From: JBEBGV01 sp040081265
GTDB lineage: Bacteria > Acidobacteriota > Vicinamibacteria > Vicinamibacterales > UBA2999
Direction: 5' to 3'
Assembly: GCA_040081265.1 (NCBI GenBank)
Contig: JBEBGV010000147.1
Coordinates: 1 to 5,332 of the forward strand
DNA: 5,332 nt
Positions within the stretch are counted from its first letter, which is position 1, and every line of letters starts with the position of its first letter. Of this stretch, positions 1 to 5,280 are shown piece after piece. The notes under the pieces were generated by a model. That model made no database searches, was not told the DNA's origin, and saw nothing but the letters and a program-made list of their open reading frames with translations. A program made the position numbers and the translations under genes.

Positions 1-890
1 TCGCCTGACTACTCGTCTGGCCGCTGGCCACATTGGAGGCGCCCGACGAGCCGACCCCGTTGAAGGCCGTGATGCGGAACCAGTACGTCGTGGCCGGCGC
101 CAGCCCCGCGGCCGTATAGCCCGTCACGCCGGCCGCAACCTGGCCCAGGCGGCTGTACCAGGCGCCGCCGTTCGTGCTCACGTCCACGTAGAAGCCCGTC
201 TCGTTGTTCGAGAAATCCACCCACGACAGCGCCAGGCTCGACACGGTCGCACCCGAGACCGTCAGACTGCCCGGGGCGACTGGCGTCGTCGGCACGGGCG
301 CACTCGGCGTCGCGGGCACCGGCGCACTCGCCTGACTACTCGTCTGGCCGCTGGCCACATTGGAGGCGCCTGACGAGCCGACCCCGTTGAACGCCGTGAT
401 GCGGAACCAGTGCGTCGTGGCCGGCGCCAGCCCCGTGGCCGTATAGCCCGTCACACCGCCCGCAACCTGGCCCAGGCGGCTGTACCAGACGCCGCCGTTG
501 GTGCTCACGTCCACGTAGAAGCCCGTCTCGTTGTTCGAGAGGTCGACCCACGACAGCGCCAAGCTGGACGCAGTCGCACTCGAGACCGTCAGACTGCCTG
601 GGGCGATTGGCGTCGTCGGCGCGGGCGCACTCGGCGTCGTGGGCACCGGCGCACTCGCCTGACTACTCGTCTGGCCGCTGGCCACATTGGAGGCGCCCGA
701 CGAGCCGACCCCGTTGAAGGCCGTGATGCGGAACCAGTACGTCGTGGCCGGCGTCAACCCCGTGGCCGTATAGCCCGTCACGCCGCCCGCAACCTGGCCC
801 AGGCGGCTGTACCAGGCGCCGCCGTTGGTGCTCACGTCCACGTAGAAACCGGTCTCGTTGTTCGAGAAGTCCACCCACGACAATGCGAGG
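1..890 (-). repeat. Near-identical 327-bp tandem repeats encoding Fn3 modules and linkers
   Basis: Copies start at 1, 328 and 655, exactly 327 bp (109 codons) apart, so the reading frame is kept. By eye, copies 1-327 and 328-654 differ at about 20 positions, roughly 94 percent identity. The copy at 655 matches until about 890 and then diverges, because its protein lacks the long Pro-rich linker. Each unit encodes one Fn3 domain with the shared motifs NNETGFYVDVS and YWFRITAFNG (HWFRITAFNG in the middle copy), plus an APVP/TTP linker in the two left copies. The next Fn3 module towards the catalytic domain (about 953-1228) is clearly divergent. The array continues past the left edge, so the copy number is unknown. 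Confidence 0.93.
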
Positions 891-1840
891 CTCGATGTGG
901 TCGGACCCGAAACGTTCAGGTTGCCGGGTGCAGTAGGAACGGTCGCCGCGGGCGCGCTGGTCTGGCCGCTCGCCGTGTTCGAATAGCTCGACGTGCCGGC
1001 GCCGTTGAACGACGCCACGCGGTAGTAATACGTGGTGCCCGACTGCAGAAGGCCGTCGCTGTAGGACGTCGTGCCGGCCCCCTGCGTCGACACGCGGGCG
1101 AACGACTGTCCGTCGGTGCTGCGCTCGATGTGGAAGCCGCTTTCATTGCTGGACCGGTCGGCCCACGACAGCGACAGGCTCGAGGTCCCGCCAGTGGACG
1201 CCGACAGGCCCGATGGCGCTGTTGGCGGCTGGGATGTCGAGCCGCTCGGGTACAACGATTCGAGGCCCGCGATGTCGTCGGATGCCAGCGTGAGCTGCGT
1301 GGTATCGCAGTAGCTGAGCATCACCGGGTACATCGTCGCTCCCTGTACCGGCGAGTGCTCCAGGCCGAGCACATGACCGAACTCGTGCACGGCCAGGTCT
1401 TCGAGGTAGATGCCGTTGGAGTTGCAGCCCGAACCGACGAAGAAGCGCGCCCCGCCCTCGTAGAAGACGATGTCGGCATCAACCAGGTTGTTGGTCTGGT
1501 CGTACCACCAGTAGGTCTCGCCAGAGAAACTGGAAGCCTCGTTCCGGAAGAACACCTCGTTCTTGCGGTTGAGGGTCAGGCTGTTGCCGCTGGTCGTGCC
1601 GGCGTAGGTCAACTGAATGTTGGCCAGCGTCTGCTGGCTCCAGATCGCGGCGGCCTGCTGAATGGCGGAGGTCAGCGCGCCGGCCGAGAGCTGCGTGCTC
1701 GACGGATTGATGTAGTAGAGGACGACGTTGCTGGCCCAGATGTGACCGGCTGTCACGTAGCCGCTGACAGAGGCGGTGCCGGCCAGGAGCGCCGCAATGG
1801 TGATGAGCCTGGTAGCCCAGGCGCGCATCAGGCGCCTCAT
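1..1840 (-). CDS. Secreted matrixin-type zinc metalloprotease with tandem fibronectin type III domains (C-terminus beyond left edge)
   Basis: An exported peptidase of the matrixin (M10, metzincin) type; 613 codons are visible and the frame stays open to the left edge. Residues 1-27 form a signal peptide (Arg-rich start, then LITIAALLAG). The catalytic domain spans about 28-200 and carries the full zinc site HEFGHVLGLEH: His152, Glu153, His156, His162. A Met-turn candidate follows at Met170 or Met174. Cys139 and Cys178 may form a disulfide. No propeptide or cysteine switch is visible. Four Fn3 modules follow at about 205-296, 302-393, 411-502 and 520-611; the later ones are separated by Ala/Pro/Thr linkers. 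The ATG overlaps the upstream stop as ATGA, with GAGG six bases before it, which supports this start; Met5 is an alternative. The Fn3 part probably binds substrate or surface, by inference. The natural substrate and any C-terminal sorting signal cannot be seen. Confidence 0.95.
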   Translation of the reverse strand, partial: MRRLMRAWATRLITIAALLAGTASVSGYVTAGHIWASNVVLYYINPSSTQLSAGALTSAIQQAAAIWSQQTLANIQLTYAGTTSGNSLTLNRKNEVFFRNEASSFSGETYWWYDQTNNLVDADIVFYEGGARFFVGSGCNSNGIYLEDLAVHEFGHVLGLEHSPVQGATMYPVMLSYCDTTQLTLASDDIAGLESLYPSGSTSQPPTAPSGLSASTGGTSSLSLSWADRSSNESGFHIERSTDGQSFARVSTQGAGTTSYSDGLLQSGTTYYYRVASFNGAGTSSYSNTASGQTSAPAATVPTAPGNLNVSGPTTSSLALSWVDFSNNETGFYVDVSTNGGAWYSRLGQVAGGVTGYTATGLTPATTYWFRITAFNGVGSSGASNVASGQTSSQASAPVPTTPSAPAPTTPIAPGSLTVSSATASSLALSWVDLSNNETGFYVDVSTNGGVWYSRLGQVAGGVTGYTATGLAPATTHWFRITAFNGVGSSGASNVASGQTSSQASAPVPATPSAPVPTTPVAPGSLTVSGATVSSLALSWVDFSNNETGFYVDVSTNGGAWYSRLGQVAAGVTGYTAAGLAPATTYWFRITAFNGVGSSGASNVASGQTSSQA

Positions 1841-2349
1841 CGAACGCCTCGCGCGCTGCGCGCGAGCGCTGCCTGACGGATGTCGTCGAGTGCGAGCGTC
1901 GTGCCGCGCACCACGTCACGGTCATCGAGCTTGAGCACGCCACGTCCGTGCTCCTGGACCGAATACGCGCCGTCAGGATTGCGTTTCAGGAAGAGCACCG
2001 CACGGTCGCCGGCCTTCAGGCCGGGTGAACTCGAGACACGCAGGGTCATCCCGTCGATCGTCCCGCCCTCGACATCGAGCCACAGGCTGCTGTCGGGATC
2101 GCCCTTGAGGGCTTCCCGCATGCTGACGAGCGTCCTGGTCACGATGACGCGGTCGCCGCGGCTGTTTTCCTTCCACAGCGTCTCGGAGCGTTCCGTGGTC
2201 CCCACGATGATCGTTTCGGCCCCGTCAATCAGCCGGGACACCCCTTCCGGGACATCGGCCGCAGAGGCGCTCGAGGAGAAAGTGGACGCGAGGAGGGCGA
2301 CGGCGAGGATCGAGAAAGCTGTCGCAGCGCGGGAATTACTGAATTTCAT
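1837..2349 (-). CDS. Small secreted protein of unknown function, coupled to the matrixin gene
   Basis: A 170-residue exported protein with no function I can name. Residues 1-30 are a clear signal peptide (charged MKFSNSR, hydrophobic AFSILAVALLAS, cleavage near SASA-AD). The mature part looks like a compact beta-rich domain: IIVGTTE (47-53), VIVTRTLV (68-75), EALKGD (79-84), a Gly-rich VEGGTIDGMTLRV stretch (93-105) and GDRAVLFLKR (114-123). From memory, similar small secreted proteins with an LKG...GG...G..VLLFL pattern occur beside matrixin genes in other bacteria; this needs a search. An ATG 54 bases upstream would extend the frame, but the chosen start has AGGGGTG at good distance and puts the signal peptide at the N-terminus. 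The stop overlaps the matrixin start by four bases, implying coupled translation. It could be a chaperone, inhibitor or co-secreted partner of the protease; none of these is shown. Confidence 0.78.
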   Translation of the reverse strand: MKFSNSRAATAFSILAVALLASTFSSSASAADVPEGVSRLIDGAETIIVGTTERSETLWKENSRGDRVIVTRTLVSMREALKGDPDSSLWLDVEGGTIDGMTLRVSSSPGLKAGDRAVLFLKRNPDGAYSVQEHGRGVLKLDDRDVVRGTTLALDDIRQAALARSARGVR

Positions 2350-2356
2350 TAATTGA

Positions 2357-2363
2357 CACCCCT
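2357..2363 (-). promoter_or_regulatory. Shine-Dalgarno site fixing the start of the small secreted protein
   Basis: AGGGGTG on the minus strand; nine bases separate its AGGGG from the ATG at 2349. It supports this ATG over the upstream in-frame ATG at 2403, which would add 18 residues before the signal peptide. Confidence 0.7.
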
Positions 2364-2425
2364 GGAAAGCGGCCTTCAACGTGCGAGTGAACTTGGGGGG
2401 CACACGAACGGTTACCCGCTTTAGA

Positions 2426-2439
2426 GCAATTTCAATTCC
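2426..2439 (-). promoter_or_regulatory. Candidate sigma-54 (RpoN) promoter for the protease operon
   Basis: On the minus strand GGAATTGAAATTGC gives the invariant GG-N10-GC spacing with a full TTGC -12 element; the -24 element is poor outside the GG. The predicted start site near 2415 leaves a leader of about 65 nt before the ATG at 2349. I saw no convincing sigma-70 promoter nearby. The same arrangement precedes the PEP-CTERM gene, which raises confidence, but a 14-base core can arise by chance. Confidence 0.45.
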
Positions 2440-2448
2440 GTATTTTTT

Positions 2449-2464
2449 TGCGCAAGTTTGCGCA
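2449..2464. repeat. 16-bp perfect inverted repeat (7-2-7), possible operator
   Basis: TGCGCAA-GT-TTGCGCA, followed on the minus strand by an A-tract at 2443-2449. It lies just upstream of the candidate sigma-54 -24 element and about 100 bp before the start codon, so a dimeric regulator is a reasonable idea. The two-base centre makes a poor RNA hairpin loop, and no T-run follows on the minus strand, so I do not call it a terminator of the HTTM gene. Confidence 0.5.
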
Positions 2465-2469
2465 CGTTT

Positions 2470-2510
2470 TCACGACGTAGCGCGTCAGGCGAAGGACGGA
2501 GCTGTCGTGA
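2470..2510. repeat. Spaced 7-bp inverted repeat upstream of the protease operon
   Basis: TCACGAC at 2470-2476 and GTCGTGA at 2504-2510 are perfect inverted copies 27 bases apart. They lie about 55-95 bases upstream of the predicted sigma-54 start site, a usual range for activator sites. Alternatively they form a weak long-loop hairpin after the HTTM gene. No oligo-T follows, so termination is unlikely. Confidence 0.35.
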
Positions 2511-2531
2511 TACTGATCAGGTGCGTATCTA

Positions 2532-3461
2532 TTACGCTGCCCCGATCACCGGATCAGGCGATCCGGCGCTACGGAGTGGGGTCACACGCGAGAACAGGCG
2601 GGCCACGAAGGCGGGTTCGAGAAACGCCGGATAGGCGGCCAGCATCACGAAGTGGAATGGCCCCACCTCAATCGTCGCGAAAATACCCAGGTGCATCAGC
2701 ACGCCGAGGACGAGGACGAGCCACCTCGTCGGTCGCCACAGGAGCAGGAAGGCGAACCCCAGTTCCCAGGCAAGCGTCGTGTAGGTGCCTAGCTCGGCCA
2801 GCCACTCGAGGTTCGGGGACAGCAGGCCGGCAAAGCGGTGGAATACGTTGGTGTTCAGGACGTAGTGCACCGCGGACCCATCGCGCCACGACGGATTGCC
2901 CAGTTTCCACAGGCCCGTCACGAGGTAGATGAGCGCGATCTGGTACCTCAGCAGCCGCAGCGGAGCAATCGACACCGCTTCTGGCTCTGGCGCCGCCTGA
3001 GGCTCAGCAGGCACGCCTGTCTTTCGACGCCGCTCCAGCCACGCGTCCACAGACCAGGACGCGCCGGTATCGGCCCACATCAGGCAGAACAGCATGCTCT
3101 GCAGCGTCGGATGCGCACCCGACAGCGGCAGCGAATTCCACGACAGCTGGACCAGCTGAGAGATGAGCGCAAGCGGCACCGCCATGCTGCTCCTGAAGCC
3201 GATCGTCATCATCAGGAAGCTGAGCAGGCTGACGCCGTAGAGCGTCCAGCCGGCCACCGTGCCCAGGCCGGCGTCGCGCAGCGAAGACTTGATCCCGACA
3301 AGCGATACGTCGGAGATGAACCCGCGATCCAGATCCCAGAACGCTGCGTCGCCGAGCCGGATCAGCACGAGGAAGCCGACCAGCCCCAGCGTGATGCGCA
3401 GGAGCGCATAGATGTGCGGCGGCACGCCGTCGAACCAGAAGCGGTCCCAGCGCTCGCTCAT
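2532..3461 (-). CDS. HTTM-family multi-pass membrane protein (vitamin K gamma-carboxylase-like)
   Basis: A 309-residue integral inner-membrane protein of the HTTM group (bacterial relatives of the vitamin K-dependent gamma-carboxylase membrane domain). Hydrophobic segments lie near 18-36, 66-88, 93-108, 118-130, 170-187, 225-243, 246-262 and 264-282. A hydrophilic Pro/Glu-rich loop (about 142-165) splits the protein. The core family signature is visible: R172-x-Q174, Y179, GLWKLG (183-188), W192, G195, A197 and Y200, then LMH (255-257) and the terminal PF..VMLAAYPAFL stretch. From memory, Lys186 aligns with the catalytic base Lys218 of human gamma-carboxylase; an alignment is needed. The start overlaps the previous stop as ATGA, with AGGGG six bases upstream. 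It ends in TAA-TAG. The substrate is unknown; most bacterial HTTM proteins are uncharacterised, so carboxylase activity should not be assumed. Confidence 0.9.
   Translation of the reverse strand: MSERWDRFWFDGVPPHIYALLRITLGLVGFLVLIRLGDAAFWDLDRGFISDVSLVGIKSSLRDAGLGTVAGWTLYGVSLLSFLMMTIGFRSSMAVPLALISQLVQLSWNSLPLSGAHPTLQSMLFCLMWADTGASWSVDAWLERRRKTGVPAEPQAAPEPEAVSIAPLRLLRYQIALIYLVTGLWKLGNPSWRDGSAVHYVLNTNVFHRFAGLLSPNLEWLAELGTYTTLAWELGFAFLLLWRPTRWLVLVLGVLMHLGIFATIEVGPFHFVMLAAYPAFLEPAFVARLFSRVTPLRSAGSPDPVIGAA
2549..2566 (-). repeat. Stem-loop at the 3' end of the HTTM coding region
   Basis: CCGGATC and GATCCGG form a 7-bp perfect stem with a 4-base loop, within the last codons before the TAA at 2532-2534. 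There is no U-tract after it. It might protect the mRNA 3' end or be incidental. Confidence 0.35.
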
Positions 3462-4243
3462 ACCTCGCCCCTGTAGAACAGCGTCCAGGTGATGTCACCT
3501 TCGGTGACCCTGGAGCCGGGTCTCTCGAGGGACACGCTGCTGGTCGGCCTGGGCGTCAGCGGAGCCCGGTATTTTACGAGCGCCTGCAACCGGTTGGCCT
3601 CGGCGGCCGAGTCGATCGGTTCGCCCGGTGCAGGGATGGGGGCCACGCCGTACCACACCTCGACGCGCACGAGTTGCTGACCCTGAGGGAGCGTCTGCCG
3701 GAAGGTGCGACCGAAGTACCGCGCGATCGGGACCATGTCGGGCGCAGTGGCCGACGCGTTCACGTCCTCCTCGCTCTCGAAGCGGACGAAGTAGTTTTCG
3801 ACGGAGCTGAAGATCGCCTTGTCACGAAACTCGTGCCGCCAGCGGGGACGGTCTTCGCGCGCCGCCGGGAACACCAGTTCCTGTACCCGCTGGGTGGGAC
3901 GGCCGCTGCCGTCGGTCGCGACCAGGTAATCGACCCGCATGTAGCTGTCGTCGTGGCCGGGGTTGGCGAACATGTTCCACTTCTGCTTCAGGCCAGCGTT
4001 GATGTAGGGCTGGGTGAGGATGCGCAGTGGCGCCGACGCGCGGTAGAGCACCGGCTCGACGCCGGCAACGACCAGGGCCAGGCGGTCAAAGAGCGGGGCC
4101 AGCGCAGGCGCCAGCATCGACGAGGGCGGTGGCGAACTCGGCTCGATAACGGCGAGTTCGGAGGGCATGGGGAGCGCCGCGATGGTGATGGCGACGAGAT
4201 GGAAGGCAATCGCGCCGGATAACCACCGGCGATCGCTGGGCAT
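3458..4243 (-). CDS. Membrane-anchored HTTM partner protein (unknown function)
   Basis: A 261-residue protein with an N-terminal hydrophobic stretch (about 9-26, signal anchor or signal peptide), a Pro/Ser-rich linker (35-50) and a periplasmic-type domain. The most telling motif is TQPYINAGLKQKWNMFANPG (77-96): an aromatic W-x-MF-x-x-P element that from memory recurs in proteins encoded next to, or fused to, HTTM domains (some annotated DUF5819). Later segments VRFESEED, QLVRVEVWYGV (190-200) and DITWTLFYRGEV at the C-terminus look like beta strands. There are no cysteines and no enzyme motif I recognise. It overlaps the HTTM gene by four bases, so the two are almost certainly translated together and probably act together in the membrane. 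The ribosome binding site before the ATG is weak (GGCGGTGA immediately upstream). DUF assignment is uncertain; the gene call is firm. Confidence 0.8.
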   Translation of the reverse strand: MPSDRRWLSGAIAFHLVAITIAALPMPSELAVIEPSSPPPSSMLAPALAPLFDRLALVVAGVEPVLYRASAPLRILTQPYINAGLKQKWNMFANPGHDDSYMRVDYLVATDGSGRPTQRVQELVFPAAREDRPRWRHEFRDKAIFSSVENYFVRFESEEDVNASATAPDMVPIARYFGRTFRQTLPQGQQLVRVEVWYGVAPIPAPGEPIDSAAEANRLQALVKYRAPLTPRPTSSVSLERPGSRVTEGDITWTLFYRGEV

Positions 4244-4277
4244 TCACCGCCAGCCTATGACGAGGGACGCCCGGCTG

Positions 4278-4316
4278 AAAAGAAAAAACGACGGGACCCG
4301 TGAGGATCCCGTCGTT
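4278..4316 (-). terminator. Rho-independent terminator of the PEP-CTERM gene
   Basis: AACGACGGGA (4307-4316 read on minus) pairs perfectly with TCCCGTCGTT (4287-4296), giving a 10-bp stem with a 10-base loop. It is followed on the minus strand by TTTTCTTTT. It starts 16 bases after the stop codon of the PEP-CTERM gene. Confidence 0.92.
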
Positions 4317-4332
4317 CAGGGTGCTTCCGTGC

Positions 4333-5022
4333 TTACTGCTGCTTCTTGCGGCGAGCGCGCCACGCGGCGGCGCCAAGACCGGATCCGAGGAGCAGGAGGC
4401 TGGCCGGTTCCGGAACCGCGGCCTGGCCGCTGCCCGAACCCGAGCCCGTGCCGGGCGTGCCGTTGCGGAACAGCAGGAACGCTGAATCCAGACGAGGCGT
4501 CGAGTTCACACCCGTCCAGCCGATCGACCACGTGTTGCCATCGGCATCCGAGGTGTCGATGAACGTCTCGTCGTTGAACAGGTAGAACGCCCACGACTCA
4601 GGATTGACGTCGTCGTCGTTGAGGACGAGCAGGATGTCCAGCGTCTGCGGGAAGTCGCCGGCCACACCGGGATCACTGACGTTCAGATCCCACGTGCCGG
4701 ATGAGCCGCTGCCGATCTCGAAGCCGTACTTCACCCCGTCGATGGTGACGTCGTCGCCATCGCCGATGGCGAAGCCATAATCTCCCGTTCCGTACTTCGC
4801 GTTCCAGAGCGCGTTGACCTCGGAGAGGGTCAAGTTGTTATCGCCCAGCACTCCGTAGCAATCGTCGGCGCTGTTGCCGCGGAATGTCACGTCTGAGACG
4901 AGCAACGTGTCCGTGTTGGGGCCCGGCACGCAGAACGTAGGAGCTGCGTACGCCGTACCCGTGTTGGCCATCAGCCCCATCGAGGCTACTGCCAGGATTC
5001 CGAATATTGACTTCATTTTCAT
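4333..5022 (-). CDS. PEP-CTERM sorting-domain surface protein
   Basis: A 229-residue exported protein with the classic tripartite PEP-CTERM tail: VPEP at 203-206, a hydrophobic ASLLLLGSGLGAAAW helix (207-221) and a basic RARRKKQQ end. Proteins of this class cross the inner membrane through Sec and are then processed by an exosortase. A signal peptide covers 1-26 (cleavage after TAYA). The mature domain begins with Cys31 and Cys55, the latter in an ADDCYG motif, then a GTWDL motif, an Asp-rich stretch (LVLNDDDVNPE) and a NTWSIGW segment. From memory this resembles a recurrent but uncharacterised PEP-CTERM body type. A Gly/Ser linker (GTGSGSGSG) precedes the tail. The start at 5022 is preferred to the in-frame ATG at 5058, because GGAAGGG lies before it and the signal peptide then begins MKMKS. 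No exosortase is in the window. The gene is a single transcription unit: candidate sigma-54 promoter upstream, terminator downstream. Confidence 0.94.
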   Translation of the reverse strand: MKMKSIFGILAVASMGLMANTGTAYAAPTFCVPGPNTDTLLVSDVTFRGNSADDCYGVLGDNNLTLSEVNALWNAKYGTGDYGFAIGDGDDVTIDGVKYGFEIGSGSSGTWDLNVSDPGVAGDFPQTLDILLVLNDDDVNPESWAFYLFNDETFIDTSDADGNTWSIGWTGVNSTPRLDSAFLLFRNGTPGTGSGSGSGQAAVPEPASLLLLGSGLGAAAWRARRKKQQ

Positions 5023-5030
5023 CGATTGCA

Positions 5031-5037
5031 CCCTTCC
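5031..5037 (-). promoter_or_regulatory. Shine-Dalgarno site fixing the PEP-CTERM start
   Basis: GGAAGGG on the minus strand ends eight bases before the ATG at 5022. The alternative ATG at 5058 has no comparable site, so the shorter protein with a clean signal peptide is chosen. Confidence 0.75.
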
Positions 5038-5124
5038 GCCGCCATTACTGCGCTCCATCAGGGGATCCCAACCGAGGGACTCTGACGATCGCGCCGAAAT
5101 ATTTCGCTTCTGGCGAATGATTCA

Positions 5125-5138
5125 GCAAGATGCGGTCC
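5125..5138 (-). promoter_or_regulatory. Candidate sigma-54 (RpoN) promoter for the PEP-CTERM gene
   Basis: On the minus strand GGACCGCATCTTGC fits GG-N10-GC, with TTGC at -12 and C, G of the -24 block also matching. Transcription would start near 5113, giving a leader of about 90 nt. Sigma-54 control of PEP-CTERM genes, through PrsK/PrsR, is established in some exosortase-bearing bacteria, which makes this more likely than the motif alone would. Confidence 0.55.
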
Positions 5139-5212
5139 CACTTCGGTTCGCCGCTAAATCACTGTGCAATCTGGGGTGGGGCTCTGAGGAGGCCCTCAAA
5201 GACACCTGCAGG

Positions 5213-5243
5213 GCAGACTAAGGTCAGCCGAGGGCTGCAGACT
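5213..5243. repeat. Spaced direct repeat GCAGACT upstream of the PEP-CTERM promoter
   Basis: GCAGACT occurs at 5213-5219 and 5237-5243, 24 bp apart. This is about 100-130 bases upstream of the predicted start site, where enhancer-binding activators of sigma-54 usually sit. The motif is short and not seen before the protease operon, so it is only a hint. Confidence 0.25.
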
Positions 5244-5261
5244 GGGGACCTGTGACGCTTC

Positions 5262-5279
5262 CGTGGCGAATCAGCCACG
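5262..5279. repeat. Small inverted repeat CGTGGC-6-GCCACG
   Basis: A perfect 6-bp stem around a 6-base loop, next to the palindromic edge cluster. No T-run follows on either strand, so it is not a terminator of the usual kind. It may belong to the same repeat element as the sequence to its right. Confidence 0.4.
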
Positions 5280-5280
5280 C

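Noticed and set aside
9..878. Three 71-codon minus-strand frames spaced 327 bp apart
   Set aside because: They lie in a different frame from the protease and are out-of-frame readings of the same tandem Fn3 repeat; their regular spacing only reflects the repeat.
410..1876. 488-codon open frame on the plus strand
   Set aside because: It is antisense to the matrixin/Fn3 gene, is Arg- and Ala-rich without any domain pattern, and repeats with the 327-bp period of the opposite strand. It is a shadow kept open by high GC content.
2350..2403. Upstream in-frame ATG extending the small secreted protein by 18 residues
   Set aside because: It would bury the signal peptide and lacks a good ribosome binding site; the ATG at 2349 has AGGGGTG and a clean signal sequence.
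2449..2464. Palindrome considered as terminator of the HTTM gene
   Set aside because: The centre is only two bases and on the minus strand it is followed by A residues, not T; operator use is more plausible.
2838..3476. 212-codon plus-strand open frame
   Set aside because: Antisense to the HTTM gene; low-complexity Arg/Gln/His-rich product with no family resemblance.
3674..4222. 182-codon plus-strand open frame
   Set aside because: Antisense to the HTTM partner gene, whose motifs and coupling are convincing; the plus-strand product shows none.
5023..5058. Upstream in-frame ATG extending the PEP-CTERM protein by 12 residues
   Set aside because: No Shine-Dalgarno site precedes it, while the ATG at 5022 has GGAAGGG and gives a standard signal peptide.
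4874..5221. 115-codon plus-strand open frame
   Set aside because: It starts inside the PEP-CTERM gene on the opposite strand, covers its promoter and has no recognisable domain or ribosome binding site.
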